Positions 25,637-34,672 of a stretch of 64,000 nucleotides of DNA are shown in pieces. Location of the stretch: contig JBGTSF010000014.1 of assembly GCA_041940425.1 (NCBI GenBank), positions 7,965 to 71,964 on the forward strand, read 5' to 3'. Numbering within the stretch: the stretch's first letter is position 1; each line of letters opens with the position of its first letter. A program made the position numbers and the translations under genes. Source of the stretch: DATHTS01 sp041940425 (lineage in GTDB: Bacteria > Acidobacteriota > Blastocatellia > Pyrinomonadales > Pyrinomonadaceae). The notes beneath the pieces are model-generated. The model saw only the letters and a program-made list of their open reading frames with translations, was not told where the DNA came from and searched no databases.

Positions 25637-27001
25637 ATGAATAGTTTTACTTCAAAAAAATCCTTATGGCTCAGTGTCGTTTTTGTTTTTCTGCTCGTTT
25701 CGAGCGGTTTTTCACAGCCCGCGCCGAAACCTTTTTTGCAGGATATAACGGTTGCCCAACCTGAACCGACGCCGCCGCTTGTTCAAAAAACCGGAAGTGC
25801 CAGTTCGACATCTGCGATTGATGTCGCTAGTGTCGGACTCGACGCGATTAATGTTCCGGGCTACACGGGCATTTTGATCGAAACTCTCGACGGCAAGGTC
25901 ATCAAGGAAAGCTATTCGAACTACGCTTTTAATCCAGCTTCAAACGTCAAAGTTGCTACGGCTTATGCCGTCTTAAAAACATTCGGTCCCGATTACCGCT
26001 TTCCGACCAGCGTCTGGACGGACGGGCAGATTGACCGGCATAACGGCGTTTTGATCGGCAATCTGTATGTTTCGGGACGCGATCCGGTTTTCAGCTACGA
26101 AAACGGCGTAACGATCGCCGACGCGCTCAACGCGATGGGAATCAAGCAAGTTACGGGCGATCTGATCGTAACGGATAATTTCACGATGAATTTCAGCGGC
26201 TCGGTCGTCAGTTCGGCGAATATGCTTTTGGCTTCGATGGATTCGGCGAAACGCAATACGGCGGCTGTTCGAGCTTGGCAAAATTATGTTACCAATGCGA
26301 AAAAGCTCGGCAAAGTGAGTATGAATCCGGGCGTTTCGTTCGGCGGCAGAACGTATGTTCAGCCGATCCCGACCAACGCGCGCCTTCTCTTTTCGCACGA
26401 ATCGCCGAAGATGCGCGAGATCGTCAAAGTAATGATGTGTTTCTCGAATAATTTCCTGTCCGAACGGCTCGGCGATATGCTCGGCGGCGCGTATGCCGTC
26501 GCGCGGGTCGTGCAGACGAACGCGCAGGTTCCGCCTCAGGAATTTGTTCTCGCCTCGTCGAGCGGTCTCGGGATCAACCGCGTTACGCCGCAGGCGCAGA
26601 TGAAACTTCTCAGAACGTTTCGCAAGGAACTTGAAAAACACAAAATGACTTTTGCCGACGTGATGCCGGTTGCCGGAGTTGACGACGGAACGCTCGAAAA
26701 CCGTTTTAATTCGTCGCTCAGCGTCGGAAGCGTCGTCGGAAAAACCGGAACTCTGGGCAGAACCGACGGCGGTGTCAGCACGCTTACCGGCGAGATTAAT
26801 ACGCGCAAAGGCAAACTGCTGTTCGTCATTTTCAATCAACGCGGCAATGTTTCGCGTTTCCGCAGTTTCCAAAACAATTACGTTGCCATCGTCCAGAGCT
26901 ATTTCGGCGGCGGCGTTCCGATGAAATACGACCAAATAAATCTCGACGCACGAATGGCGGGAACGAGAATTTCTTATCCGCAGAAATACAACGAAGAATA
27001 A
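25637..27001 (+). CDS. dacB: D-alanyl-D-alanine carboxypeptidase (PBP4, S13 type)
   Basis: 454 residues with a signal peptide (about 1-27, LVSSGFSQ). Penicillin-binding motifs are all present: SxxK in NPASNVKVATAYAVL, SxN in MCFSNNFLSERL and KTG in VVGKTGTLGRTDGGVST. A DGSGLS-like SSSGLGINR segment lies between them. It cleaves the terminal D-Ala or cross-links of peptidoglycan in the periplasm. The insertion typical of PBP4 domain II is short. Likely expressed from its own promoter, and ends with a strong terminator. Confidence 0.93.
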   Translation: MNSFTSKKSLWLSVVFVFLLVSSGFSQPAPKPFLQDITVAQPEPTPPLVQKTGSASSTSAIDVASVGLDAINVPGYTGILIETLDGKVIKESYSNYAFNPASNVKVATAYAVLKTFGPDYRFPTSVWTDGQIDRHNGVLIGNLYVSGRDPVFSYENGVTIADALNAMGIKQVTGDLIVTDNFTMNFSGSVVSSANMLLASMDSAKRNTAAVRAWQNYVTNAKKLGKVSMNPGVSFGGRTYVQPIPTNARLLFSHESPKMREIVKVMMCFSNNFLSERLGDMLGGAYAVARVVQTNAQVPPQEFVLASSSGLGINRVTPQAQMKLLRTFRKELEKHKMTFADVMPVAGVDDGTLENRFNSSLSVGSVVGKTGTLGRTDGGVSTLTGEINTRKGKLLFVIFNQRGNVSRFRSFQNNYVAIVQSYFGGGVPMKYDQINLDARMAGTRISYPQKYNEE

Positions 27002-27003
27002 GT

Positions 27004-27063
27004 AAAAATTAAAAATTAAAAATTAAAAAGGCAAAAGATAAATTTTATCTTTTGCCTTTTTTG
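27004..27063. terminator. Heptamer repeat followed by strong terminator after dacB
   Basis: AAAAATT three times and AAAAAGG (27004-27031), then an 18-bp near-perfect inverted repeat AAAAAGGCAAAAGATAAA / TTTATCTTTTGCCTTTTT with a tiny loop and T tract. Symmetric, so it can work in both directions. Confidence 0.88.
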
Positions 27064-27125
27064 TTTGCGCTTTGAAATTTGAAATCAAATGATGCAAACT
27101 TTTTTAGTTTGCATTTGCACCGAAA

Positions 27126-28877
27126 ATGAGCGACATCAAAGAGACATTTCCGTCCGGCGAAGAACCCGAAGAAGTAGCCGATCCTTCGACGGTCGAATCC
27201 GCCGAAACCGAAAAATCGAAAACCGAACATAAAAGCGTCGCGCGTTCTGCCGGGATCGTTTCAATCGCGGTGATGTTTTCGCGCGTTTTCGGTCTGGCGC
27301 GCGAGATGGTTTTTTCGCGTCTGATCGGCGCGGGTTTTTTATATGACGCTTTTACGGTCGGCTTTCGCATCCCGAATCTCCTGCGCGACCTGTTTGCCGA
27401 AGGCGCTCTGTCGGCGGCATTTGTCAAGGTTTTTACCGATTATCAGGTAAATAAAGGCGAGCGCGAAGCGTGGCGGCTGGCGAGTCTGGTTTTTAATCTT
27501 TTAGCAGTGATTTTAAGCGCGGTCTGTCTTCTCGGAATCTTGCTCGCGCCGTATTATGTTCCTCTGATCGCGTGGGGTTTTCCGCCGGAAAAAGCCGCGC
27601 TCGCCGTAACTCTGACGCAGATCATGTTTCCGTTCATCCTGCTCGTCGCGCTGGCGGCGGTGGCGATGGGAATCTTAAATACCAAAGGGCGTTTCGGCGT
27701 TCCGGCTTCGGCTTCGACCGCTTTTAACATCGTTTCGATCATTACCGGTCTCGCCCTGGCGTATTATCTGAGCGGCGGCGGATGGGACATTTCCAACGAC
27801 AAAGATGCTATTCCCGCAATGCCCGCGCAGTGGGCGATCATCGGAATGGCGATCGGCACTCTGATCGGCGGCGCGGCACAGCTTCTGATTCAAGTGCCGT
27901 CGCTGTTCAAGGTCGGTTTTCGTTTTCTGCCCGCGATAAGTTTTTCGGACGAAGGCATCAAAAGAGTGATGCGTCTGATGGGACCGGCGATCATCGGAAC
28001 GAGCGCGGTGCAGGTAAAAGTCCTTGTAGATACATTCGTCGTTTCCGGCATTGACGGCGGAAATTCGTGGCTGCCGTATTCGTTTCGGCTGATGCAGTTT
28101 CCCATCGGTCTGTTCGGAGTTGCGCTCGGAACGGCGGCGATACCGACGCTTTCGCGGCTGGCTTCGGAAAACAACCTGCAAAAATTTCGCTCGACGCTTT
28201 CCAACGCTTTGACTCTGGTATTTTTAATGACTATTCCGTCGGCTTGCGGATTAATTGTTTTAGGCGAACCGATCATTCGCCTGATCTACGAGGGCGGCAG
28301 ATTCAGCGCGGTTGACACGGATATGACGGCGTGGGCTTTGGCGGGCTACTCGGTCGGACTGGCGGCGTATTCGGCGATCAAAATTCTTTCGCCGTCGTTT
28401 TACGCTTTGGATGACGCGAAAACGCCGATGTATGTCAGCCTCGCTTCGATCCTGGTTCACGCGCCCTCAAGCTACGGTCTGATGCTTCTGTTTTCGACCA
28501 TCGGAGTTTCCGAAGCCCGACCGAACGGTTATGGTCACGTCGGTGTCGCTCTGGCAACCTCGATCGTCGCGCTCGTCAATTTCGCCGCGCTGGGTTTTTT
28601 GATGCGCCGCAAAATAAAGCGTCTCGAAGGACGAATGATCTTTTCGTCGCTTATTAAAATTCTGATCGCTTCCGCTTTGATGAGCGCGGTTTGTTATATG
28701 AGTTATTATTTTTTAACCAATATGCTCGGCGCGAAAACTTTGATCGTCAAATTTATCGAGGCATTCGTACCGATCGCGCTCGGCGGAATTACATTTTTAA
28801 TCGCGGCGAAAATTTTAGGAATCAAAGAATTCAACGAAGCGATCGGTGCGGTAACAAGGAAGCTTAAACGAAAATAA
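27126..28877 (+). CDS. murJ: Lipid II flippase MurJ
   Basis: 583 residues. Translocates lipid II across the inner membrane. An acidic, Glu-rich N-terminal extension of about 38 residues precedes the MviN/MurJ core (SAGIVSIAVMFSRVFGLARE, FRIPNLLRDLFAEGALSAAF). About 14 hydrophobic segments and the conserved LPYSFRLMQFPIGLFGVALG are seen. Followed by a complex inverted repeat and then a convergent nuclease gene. Confidence 0.95.
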   Translation: MSDIKETFPSGEEPEEVADPSTVESAETEKSKTEHKSVARSAGIVSIAVMFSRVFGLAREMVFSRLIGAGFLYDAFTVGFRIPNLLRDLFAEGALSAAFVKVFTDYQVNKGEREAWRLASLVFNLLAVILSAVCLLGILLAPYYVPLIAWGFPPEKAALAVTLTQIMFPFILLVALAAVAMGILNTKGRFGVPASASTAFNIVSIITGLALAYYLSGGGWDISNDKDAIPAMPAQWAIIGMAIGTLIGGAAQLLIQVPSLFKVGFRFLPAISFSDEGIKRVMRLMGPAIIGTSAVQVKVLVDTFVVSGIDGGNSWLPYSFRLMQFPIGLFGVALGTAAIPTLSRLASENNLQKFRSTLSNALTLVFLMTIPSACGLIVLGEPIIRLIYEGGRFSAVDTDMTAWALAGYSVGLAAYSAIKILSPSFYALDDAKTPMYVSLASILVHAPSSYGLMLLFSTIGVSEARPNGYGHVGVALATSIVALVNFAALGFLMRRKIKRLEGRMIFSSLIKILIASALMSAVCYMSYYFLTNMLGAKTLIVKFIEAFVPIALGGITFLIAAKILGIKEFNEAIGAVTRKLKRK

Positions 28878-29009
28878 AAAATGGAGCGCAAGCAGCCCTG
28901 CTTGCCAGCATTTGAAAAATGCTAAAAGACGTAATAAAAGTTCATCTTGAGCCTTTACTACGTCTTTTTAGTTTGCTAACACAAGCAGGGATGCTTACGC
29001 TCCCATTTT
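28878..29009. repeat. Nested inverted repeats between murJ and the nuclease gene
   Basis: Outer arms 28878-28904 and 28982-29009 are about 25 bp and nearly perfect (GGAGCGTAAGCATCCCTGCTTG class). Inside are a hairpin AGCATT/AATGCT (28907-28923) and a 17-bp stem 28924-28940 with 28952-28968 ending in T5. The three stems could together end transcription from both genes. Confidence 0.85.
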
Positions 29010-30393
29010 ATTTCTTGTCAATCGAACCCGAATTCCATTTCCTTTCGGCTTCGATCTCTTCTTGCGTGTATTTATCCAGTTCGATTTCCCAATCTTCGAT
29101 CAGTTGATTGTCAACGACCGATTCGATGACGCTTTCGATCGAGTCGGGAACATTGGAAAAGAAATCGTATCCGGTCATCTGTTCGACGTAATCAACACTG
29201 ACTCTAAACGAACGCCAATCAGTGCTGATGCCGTTTTGATTCGGCATCCAGAGGGCGATCAGCCGCGTCGAAGTCGTTACGCGCGAAACGTCGTTTGTGC
29301 CTTTCGGCAAAACCATCACGACTTTCCACGTTGTCGTCGGAATAGCGACCTTGCCGTTCGCCAGATAGCCGCTCGTGCCGTAGCCGCCGGAAATTATATA
29401 AAGCTCGTTGGTCGAACCGGCGGTCGTCCGGCAATACGTTTCAAATGTCGCCCATGCGCGCTGGTTGTTGTCCGGTGCCTGCGGAACCATATTCGTCATC
29501 AAAAATGTCGAAGAATTGTCCGCAACGGTTTTTGTCCGGTCAGCTGACGGACACATATGCCCGCGGTCGTAGCCCGAACCGGAAAAATCCGTTGCCTGCA
29601 CCTGATACCAGCCTGCCGGAAGCGTCGTGTCGGGACGAAAATCGTCCTGCCGCGGAGTCGAGCCGAGCCACGAATCGTCCAGATGCCACGAAACCCAATT
29701 CGGTCTGCCGTTATCGCGGTGATACGACATCACATACTGCGCTTTCTCCATCAGATAATTCGTCGGCTGATTAACGTCCGTCACGGCGTTCGACGGATTG
29801 CCCATCGTCAGATGAACGCTCGACGAAGGCGGCGGTGTCGGTGTCGGTGTCGGCGCTGCGCCGTAATCGGTGATCGAAATATTGTCGAAATTTATTCGAT
29901 TCGTTCCGCCCGAAACCTTTCTGAGTTCAAAACGAACGGCGGACGAAGAATTGACCGTAAAATTCGCGGTCGTCAAAGTAGTCGAACTCGTCGTAATGGT
30001 CGAGCCGACTTTTGTCCAGCTCGAACCGCTGTTCGTGGATTTCCACAATTCCCATGTACTATTTGCATCCGAGCCGTATTTGGCGTGCTGGACGCTGAAT
30101 GTTCCCGCGCTTGTAACATTGAAATTCATCCGCACCTTTCCCGTGTTGCGGACACGCGCCGACCACGAACCTGTTTTTCTATCGCTCGACGAATTTCCCG
30201 TCAGTGCGTCGTCCAGATACCAGCTTCCCGTGCCGAGCGTTACGTTCGCGGCGGCATAAGCGGTCTTGCCGCCCGCTTCAAAGCCTTCGCTCAGAATCGT
30301 CGCCGCATTGGTCGCCGTCAGTAAAAAATTCGATGCCGTCCAGACGCATAAAAGCGTTAGTCCGGTTAAAACAGAAATGATTTTTCTTCTCAC
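29008..30393 (-). CDS. Secreted DNA/RNA non-specific endonuclease with accessory domain
   Basis: 461 residues with a signal peptide (about 1-30). Residues about 36-180 form a beta-rich domain (GFEAGGKTAYAAANVTLGTG, SVQHAKYGSDANSTWELWKS) of carbohydrate- or cell-surface-binding style. A TPTPTPPPSS linker leads to a NUC1-type nuclease with the DRGHM motif (His279) and the metal-binding NNMVPQ-like segment NMVPQAPDNNQRAW. It probably degrades extracellular DNA and RNA for nutrition or defence. Confidence 0.92.
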   Translation of the reverse strand: MRRKIISVLTGLTLLCVWTASNFLLTATNAATILSEGFEAGGKTAYAAANVTLGTGSWYLDDALTGNSSSDRKTGSWSARVRNTGKVRMNFNVTSAGTFSVQHAKYGSDANSTWELWKSTNSGSSWTKVGSTITTSSTTLTTANFTVNSSSAVRFELRKVSGGTNRINFDNISITDYGAAPTPTPTPPPSSSVHLTMGNPSNAVTDVNQPTNYLMEKAQYVMSYHRDNGRPNWVSWHLDDSWLGSTPRQDDFRPDTTLPAGWYQVQATDFSGSGYDRGHMCPSADRTKTVADNSSTFLMTNMVPQAPDNNQRAWATFETYCRTTAGSTNELYIISGGYGTSGYLANGKVAIPTTTWKVVMVLPKGTNDVSRVTTSTRLIALWMPNQNGISTDWRSFRVSVDYVEQMTGYDFFSNVPDSIESVIESVVDNQLIEDWEIELDKYTQEEIEAERKWNSGSIDKK

Positions 30394-30906
30394 ATTTTCT
30401 CCTTCGTAAAAGTTTTGAAATTTAACTACAAAAATGCCGTTTCAGGTCGAACTTCAGCCTTTTTATAAAAAGTTTTTATGACATAAAACACGAAAATTGA
30501 AAAAGAAAACAGCAGGAGATTTAACAGGTCTGCAATACAGCCGGAAAACCTTTTTATTTTTACGGGGGTTTAAGATTCTTTTCTTAAACAGCTTTGGAAA
30601 GAATTACTAATTAAACTTGTAGCACGAAAATAATTTTTGGTAAAGAAAATTAAGGAAATTTGGATCGTAAAAATCAAATAGTGCGCTAAAAGTAATGCTC
30701 AAAAAAAATGACATTCGTAATAAGTGAAAAGTGATAGGTCATAAGTGAGAGGTTAAATATATTCTTGTCCATCACTTTTTACTTTTCACTTATCACTTAT
30801 TGCGAAGTTCAATCGAGTTAAAAATTTCAACCGGCTTTACTTTTAATTCACTGCTAAAAATCAGTTTATTGAAAACAGTTTTTTCATCCCTGATCCTTCA
30901 TCCTTT
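30394..30906. other. 513-bp intergenic stretch without a gene
   Basis: AT-rich. It holds no open frame with coding character. At 30719-30752 and 30771-30801 are two runs of 7-bp units (TAAGTGA, AAAGTGA, TAGGTCA; then ATCACTT, TTTACTT, TTCACTT) that form an imperfect inverted repeat. Both flanking genes point left, so this region should hold the promoter of the nuclease gene and the 3' end of glgC. Confidence 0.75.
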
Positions 30907-32247
30907 CTAAATCACCGTGCCGTCGGGAATAACGGAATTTTTCGGGATGATGACGATGCGGTCGCGAATATAATACGCTCCGTTTTCATCGTCTTTGTTT
31001 TCAATATTGTCTTTATTAATCAACCGCACATTACTGCCGATGCGGACGTTTTTATCAATGATCGCGCGGCGGATAATGGTGTTTTCGCCGATGCCGACGT
31101 GCGGAACGCGGCGTTCGAGATTGCTGCGGATGTCTTCGATGGCTTCGAAATAATCCGCGCCCATCAGAATCGAATCTTCGATCTTCGTGCCTTTGTCAAT
31201 CCGGCTGCGCAGTCCGAGAATCGAATTTTTCGCCGTTACGCCGTTTAAGATACAGCCTTCGCTGACCATCGAATTGTCTATATCGCAATCGTGAACTTTC
31301 GACGGCGGCAGATAGCGCGAGCGCGTGTAGATCGGCGAATCGGCTTTGAAAAAATTAAATTTCGGAAGCGGCGCGGCAAGGTCTAAATTAGCTTCGTAAA
31401 AAGCGCGGATCGTTCCGATGTCTTCCCAGTAATCGTTAAAAAGATGCGCCTGCACATTCAGATTCCCGATCGCCCAAGGGATAATTTCGCGCCCGAAATC
31501 AACCCATTCTTCGTTTTCTCCGAGAAGCTCGACGAGCCGCCGGTAATTGAAAACATATATTCCCATCGAAGCCAAAAACGGTCGCCGGCGGCTTTCGTTT
31601 TCGGTCAAACCGAAGCGCGTCGTATCAACGCGCATCGCTTCGAGCGTATCGCCTTTCGGCTTTTCTTTGAATTCGACAATCTTGCCGTTTTCGTCCGCCT
31701 TTAAAATCCCGAATTCTTCCGCCTCGTCCGGTCGGCAGGGAATGACGGAAACGGTCAGATCGGCGTTCGTTTCAAAATGGCGTTTTAAAAACTGGCGGTA
31801 ATCCATCCGATACAGGTGATCGCCCGAAAGTATCAAAACCGTGTCCATCCGCCAATCGCGGATGTGCGGCAGCATCTGGCGGACGGCATCCGCCGTGCCT
31901 TGAAACCACTGCGGCGAATCGGCGCGCTGTTCGGCGGCGAGAACCTCGACAAAGCCGGTCGAAAAGCTGGAAAAACGATAGGTGCGCGAAATATGCCGGT
32001 TGAGCGAAGCCGAATTAAACTGCGTCAGAATAAAAATCTGCGTAACATTGGAATTGATGCAGTTCGAGATCGGCACGTCAACGAGCCGATACTTTCCGCC
32101 GAGCGGAACGGCGGGTTTCGCGCGTTCTCTGGTCAAAGGAAAAAGGCGCGTTCCCGCGCCTCCGCCAAGTATTACCGCCATCACGTTATCGTATTTTCCC
32201 GTCGCCATAAGTTCTTTCAGCATAGCCTTAAAAGACATTCGTTTCAA
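30907..32247 (-). CDS. glgC: Glucose-1-phosphate adenylyltransferase GlgC
   Basis: 446 residues. Makes ADP-glucose for glycogen. An N-terminal helix (MKRMSFKAMLKELMATGKY) precedes the nucleotidyltransferase motif VILGGGAGTRLFPLT; QWFQGTADAVRQ, SGDHLYRMDY and KPAVPLGG are conserved substrate-site blocks. A left-handed beta-helix follows (residues about 300-440). The allosteric Arg/Lys-rich sites of the family appear conserved. No other glycogen gene in the window. Confidence 0.96.
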   Translation of the reverse strand: MKRMSFKAMLKELMATGKYDNVMAVILGGGAGTRLFPLTRERAKPAVPLGGKYRLVDVPISNCINSNVTQIFILTQFNSASLNRHISRTYRFSSFSTGFVEVLAAEQRADSPQWFQGTADAVRQMLPHIRDWRMDTVLILSGDHLYRMDYRQFLKRHFETNADLTVSVIPCRPDEAEEFGILKADENGKIVEFKEKPKGDTLEAMRVDTTRFGLTENESRRRPFLASMGIYVFNYRRLVELLGENEEWVDFGREIIPWAIGNLNVQAHLFNDYWEDIGTIRAFYEANLDLAAPLPKFNFFKADSPIYTRSRYLPPSKVHDCDIDNSMVSEGCILNGVTAKNSILGLRSRIDKGTKIEDSILMGADYFEAIEDIRSNLERRVPHVGIGENTIIRRAIIDKNVRIGSNVRLINKDNIENKDDENGAYYIRDRIVIIPKNSVIPDGTVI

Positions 32248-32334
32248 GATTATGCAGGCAAAACCGCTTGATTTTTTGACAAAAAATCGAGCGCGTGATA
32301 AATTCCCTTTTCGCGTTAGTTCTTTTTACAAGAC

Positions 32335-32525
32335 GAAAGTTTCAGGTGCTGTTTTGTTGAGAAAATCAACAAACGGAGAATAGGGAAGCGGGTGAAAATC
32401 CCGCACGGTCGCGCCGCTGTGAAACGATTTGGGATTGGTGATTTGGGATTGCGGATTGAAAAAAATCCGCAATCCGCAATCCGCAATCCGCAATCGAATA
32501 AGTCAGAAGACCTGCCCGAAACATT
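32335..32525 (+). promoter_or_regulatory. Cobalamin riboswitch upstream of btuFCD
   Basis: Class-specific blocks: GGTGCTG, then GGGAAGCGGGTGAAAATCCC, GCACGGTCGCGCCGCTGTGA, and finally AGTCAGAAGACCTGCC. These match the cobalamin element. The variable arm between CTGTGAAAC and AATAAGTCAG is occupied by 7-bp repeats (32426-32496). Binding of adenosylcobalamin would reduce expression of the uptake genes that follow. Confidence 0.95.
32426..32496. repeat. 7-bp repeats forming the variable stem of the cobalamin riboswitch
   Basis: Left arm: GATTTGG, GATTGGT, GATTTGG, GATTGCG, GATTGAA. Right arm: AATCCGC four times, then AATCG. They pair as a long hairpin in the peripheral arm of the aptamer. Confidence 0.9.
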
Positions 32526-32596
32526 TTCGCCGTCAATGCTTCGCGTCAAAGCATTTGAACAGCCGATTATATTTAAAATAAAAAGCCTGTTTTTTC

Positions 32597-32640
32597 CTGT
32601 TTTGAAGTTGAAGCAAGAAAAGGCAGGTTTTTTATTTTGG
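32597..32640 (+). terminator. Terminator of the cobalamin riboswitch platform
   Basis: Stem CCTGTTTT (32597-32604) with AAGGCAGG (32620-32627) with two G-U pairs, then TTTTTTATTTT. It lies between the aptamer and btuF and fits a transcription-attenuation switch. Confidence 0.65.
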
Positions 32641-32671
32641 CAAAATTAACAATCAGAAAATTAAATAAACG

Positions 32672-32740
32672 GAAGCCCGCGCGTAAGCAAGGGCGGAATA
32701 TGCGGCGTATTCACTCCGCCCTTGCTTACGCGCGGGCTTC
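32672..32740. repeat. Perfect 26-bp palindrome arms overlapping the btuF start
   Basis: GAAGCCCGCGCGTAAGCAAG followed by GGCGGA (32672-32697) is exactly complementary to 32715-32740, with a short inner stem GAATA/TATTC. The same 26-mer (one base changed) brackets the cassette at 42864-43252. The btuF ATG (32700) lies in the loop. Confidence 0.93.
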
Positions 32741-33611
32741 TGTTTTGATCCTCGCACTCGCGCTCGTTTTTATAAATTGCAAAAACGAAAATTCCGCAAA
32801 TCAGTCAACGACTGTGCCGGTGCGCGAAGTAACGGACGATCTCGGCAGAACCGTAAAATTGCCGCAAAAAATAGAACGCGCGGTTTCGCTTGCGCCTAAC
32901 TTGACGGAAAATATTTTCGCCGTCGGCGCGGGCGATCGTCTGGTCGGCGTAACGACATTCTGCAATTACCCGCCCGCCGCCGAAAAAATCCAGAAAGTTT
33001 CCGACACGCAAACGCCGAATATGGAAACGATTATCGCTTTAAAGCCGGATGTCGTTTTCGTTTCGACCGCTTCGCAGATGGAAAATTTCACGAAAGTTTT
33101 AGAACAGCAAAACATCGCCGTTTTCGTAACTGCGCCGAACAATCTCGAAGAAGTTTTTAAAAATTTAAATACCTTCGGCGAGCTTTTTGGAACTAGCGAA
33201 AAAGCGGAAAGTCTGGTCATCGAATTGAAACAAAGAGCCGCCAATATCGAAAAAGAAGTAACCGGGAAACCGCGCGTCAGAGTCTTTGTGCAGATTGATA
33301 AAGACTCGCTTTACACGGTCGGAAAAGATTCGTTTATCACCGATCTGATCAAACGCGCGGGCGGCGAATCGGTTACAAAAACGCTCGAAACGGCGTATCC
33401 GAAAATCAGCAAAGAAACCGCGCTTGCCTTAAACCCGGACGTGATAATTTTGTCGGAAAGCCCGAACAATCTAGAGCCGAACGAAGTTTTTAAAAATTCG
33501 AATGCGGTCAAAAACGGGAAAGTTTTCAAAATAAACGCCGATATAATTTCGCGCCCCAGCCCAAGACTGGTTGACGCTTTGGAACAAATTGCGAATTTTT
33601 TACATCTGTGA
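32700..33611 (+). CDS. btuF: Cobalamin-binding lipoprotein BtuF
   Basis: About 303 residues from ATG 32700; an upstream TTG at 32637 is possible but would add a Lys/Arg-rich extension. A lipoprotein signal (ASVLILALALVFINC) begins within the palindrome: the first 15 residues (MRRIHSALAYARASV) are encoded by it. The mature protein is a class III periplasmic-binding protein (VTDDLGRTVKLPQKIERAVSL, NMETIIALKPDVVFV, NPDVIILSESPN). With btuC, btuD and the riboswitch, vitamin B12 is the assured ligand. Stop overlaps the btuC GTG. Confidence 0.93.
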   Translation: MRRIHSALAYARASVLILALALVFINCKNENSANQSTTVPVREVTDDLGRTVKLPQKIERAVSLAPNLTENIFAVGAGDRLVGVTTFCNYPPAAEKIQKVSDTQTPNMETIIALKPDVVFVSTASQMENFTKVLEQQNIAVFVTAPNNLEEVFKNLNTFGELFGTSEKAESLVIELKQRAANIEKEVTGKPRVRVFVQIDKDSLYTVGKDSFITDLIKRAGGESVTKTLETAYPKISKETALALNPDVIILSESPNNLEPNEVFKNSNAVKNGKVFKINADIISRPSPRLVDALEQIANFLHL

Positions 33612-34582
33612 AAAAAGTTCAAAGTTCAAAGTTCAAAGTTCAAAGTTTGCGTTTCGGCGGCGCGCTTCTTGTTTTGCTTTTTATCGTTTTGTTTTTAGCC
33701 GCCGTTTTCGGCAGTGAAAAACTGGAGTTCTTTGAAATGACCGACGCACAGCGGGCGATTCTTTTCGACATCCGCCTGCCGCGCGTTTTGCTCGGCGCAA
33801 CGGTCGGCGCGTCGCTGGCGATTGCGGGCGCGGCGTTGCAATCTCTTTTGAGAAATCCACTGGCAGAACCTTACTTGCTCGGCGTTTCAAACGGTGCGGC
33901 TCTCGGAACAATGCTCGCGTTTGTGTTCTTTTCGCAGATCGAGTTTGCGCGTCCCGTAATGGCTTTCGCGGGCGCGTCGCTGGCAACCTTCGCCGTTTAC
34001 CAGATGGCGAAATCACGCGCCGGAATGAATGTCGAAAGACTCGTTTTGTCGGGCGTGATCGTTACGACTTTTCTTTCGTCAATCATCGTTTTGCTGACTT
34101 CCCTTTTGGACGCGGCAAAGCTCAGAAGTTTTACATTCTGGCTGCTCGGCGACCTGTCGCAGGCAACGAAAGGCGGATTTTATTTAACCTTGATCGTTGT
34201 CATCATCGGCACAATTGTTTTGAGTTCGCAGGCGCGGGCATTGAATCTGATGATGATCGGCGAACGCGACGCGCTCGATTTCGGCGTGGAAATAAAAAGA
34301 GTTCGCCTGATAGTTTTCGCAACCGCTTCCGCGCTCGTCGGCATCAGTGTCGCGGCAAGCGGTTCGGTCGGCTATGTCGGTTTGATCGTGCCGCATCTGA
34401 TTCGTCTGCTCGTAGGAAGCGACAATCGCCTCGTCGTTCCGTTTTCGGCAATTGCCGGAGCGATCTTTGTCGTTTCAGCCGACACGATTGCGCGGACGGC
34501 AATCGCGCCGCGCGAACTTCCGGTCGGCGCGATCACGGCTCTGATCGGCGCGCCGATGTTTATTTATTTGCTTCGCAAATGA
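33608..34582 (+). CDS. btuC: Vitamin B12 ABC transporter permease BtuC
   Basis: 324 residues with a GTG start overlapping the btuF stop by 4 bp. FecCD/BtuC family: DIRLPRVLLGATVGASLAIAG, LQSLLRNPLAEPYLLGVSNGAALG and SGSVGYVGLIVPHLIRLLVG (coupling loop) are conserved; ten transmembrane helices expected. Residues 3-16 (KVQSSKFKVQSLRF) are encoded by five 7-bp AAAGTTC units (33614-33648) and are not part of the family. Confidence 0.95.
   Translation: MKKVQSSKFKVQSLRFGGALLVLLFIVLFLAAVFGSEKLEFFEMTDAQRAILFDIRLPRVLLGATVGASLAIAGAALQSLLRNPLAEPYLLGVSNGAALGTMLAFVFFSQIEFARPVMAFAGASLATFAVYQMAKSRAGMNVERLVLSGVIVTTFLSSIIVLLTSLLDAAKLRSFTFWLLGDLSQATKGGFYLTLIVVIIGTIVLSSQARALNLMMIGERDALDFGVEIKRVRLIVFATASALVGISVAASGSVGYVGLIVPHLIRLLVGSDNRLVVPFSAIAGAIFVVSADTIARTAIAPRELPVGAITALIGAPMFIYLLRK
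33614..33648. repeat. 7-bp tandem repeat, 5 units, at the btuC start
   Basis: AAAGTTC four times and AAAGTTT, translated in frame as the BtuC N-terminus. The same unit reappears at 34583-34669. Confidence 0.95.
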
Positions 34583-34669
34583 GTTCAAAGTTCAAGGTTC
34601 AAAGTTCAAAGTTACAATACTGCTCGAATTTCTAATGAACCTTAAACCTTGAACTTTGAACCTTGAACC
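34583..34669. repeat. Inverted 7-bp repeats between btuC and btuD
   Basis: Left: GTTCAAA, GTTCAAG, GTTCAAA, GTTCAAA, GTTACAA (34583-34617). Right: GAACCTT, AAACCTT, GAACTTT, GAACCTT, GAACC (34637-34669). Arms are complementary; the hairpin ends 3 bp before the btuD ATG, in an operon. Confidence 0.93.
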
Positions 34670-34672
34670 AAG

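Noticed and set aside
25973..26935. 320-residue minus-strand frame inside dacB
   Set aside because: Overlaps all PBP motifs; His/Arg-rich shadow without motifs.
32426..32496. CRISPR array from the AATCCGC repeats
   Set aside because: Units are 7 bp without spacers and they pair as a hairpin inside a riboswitch.
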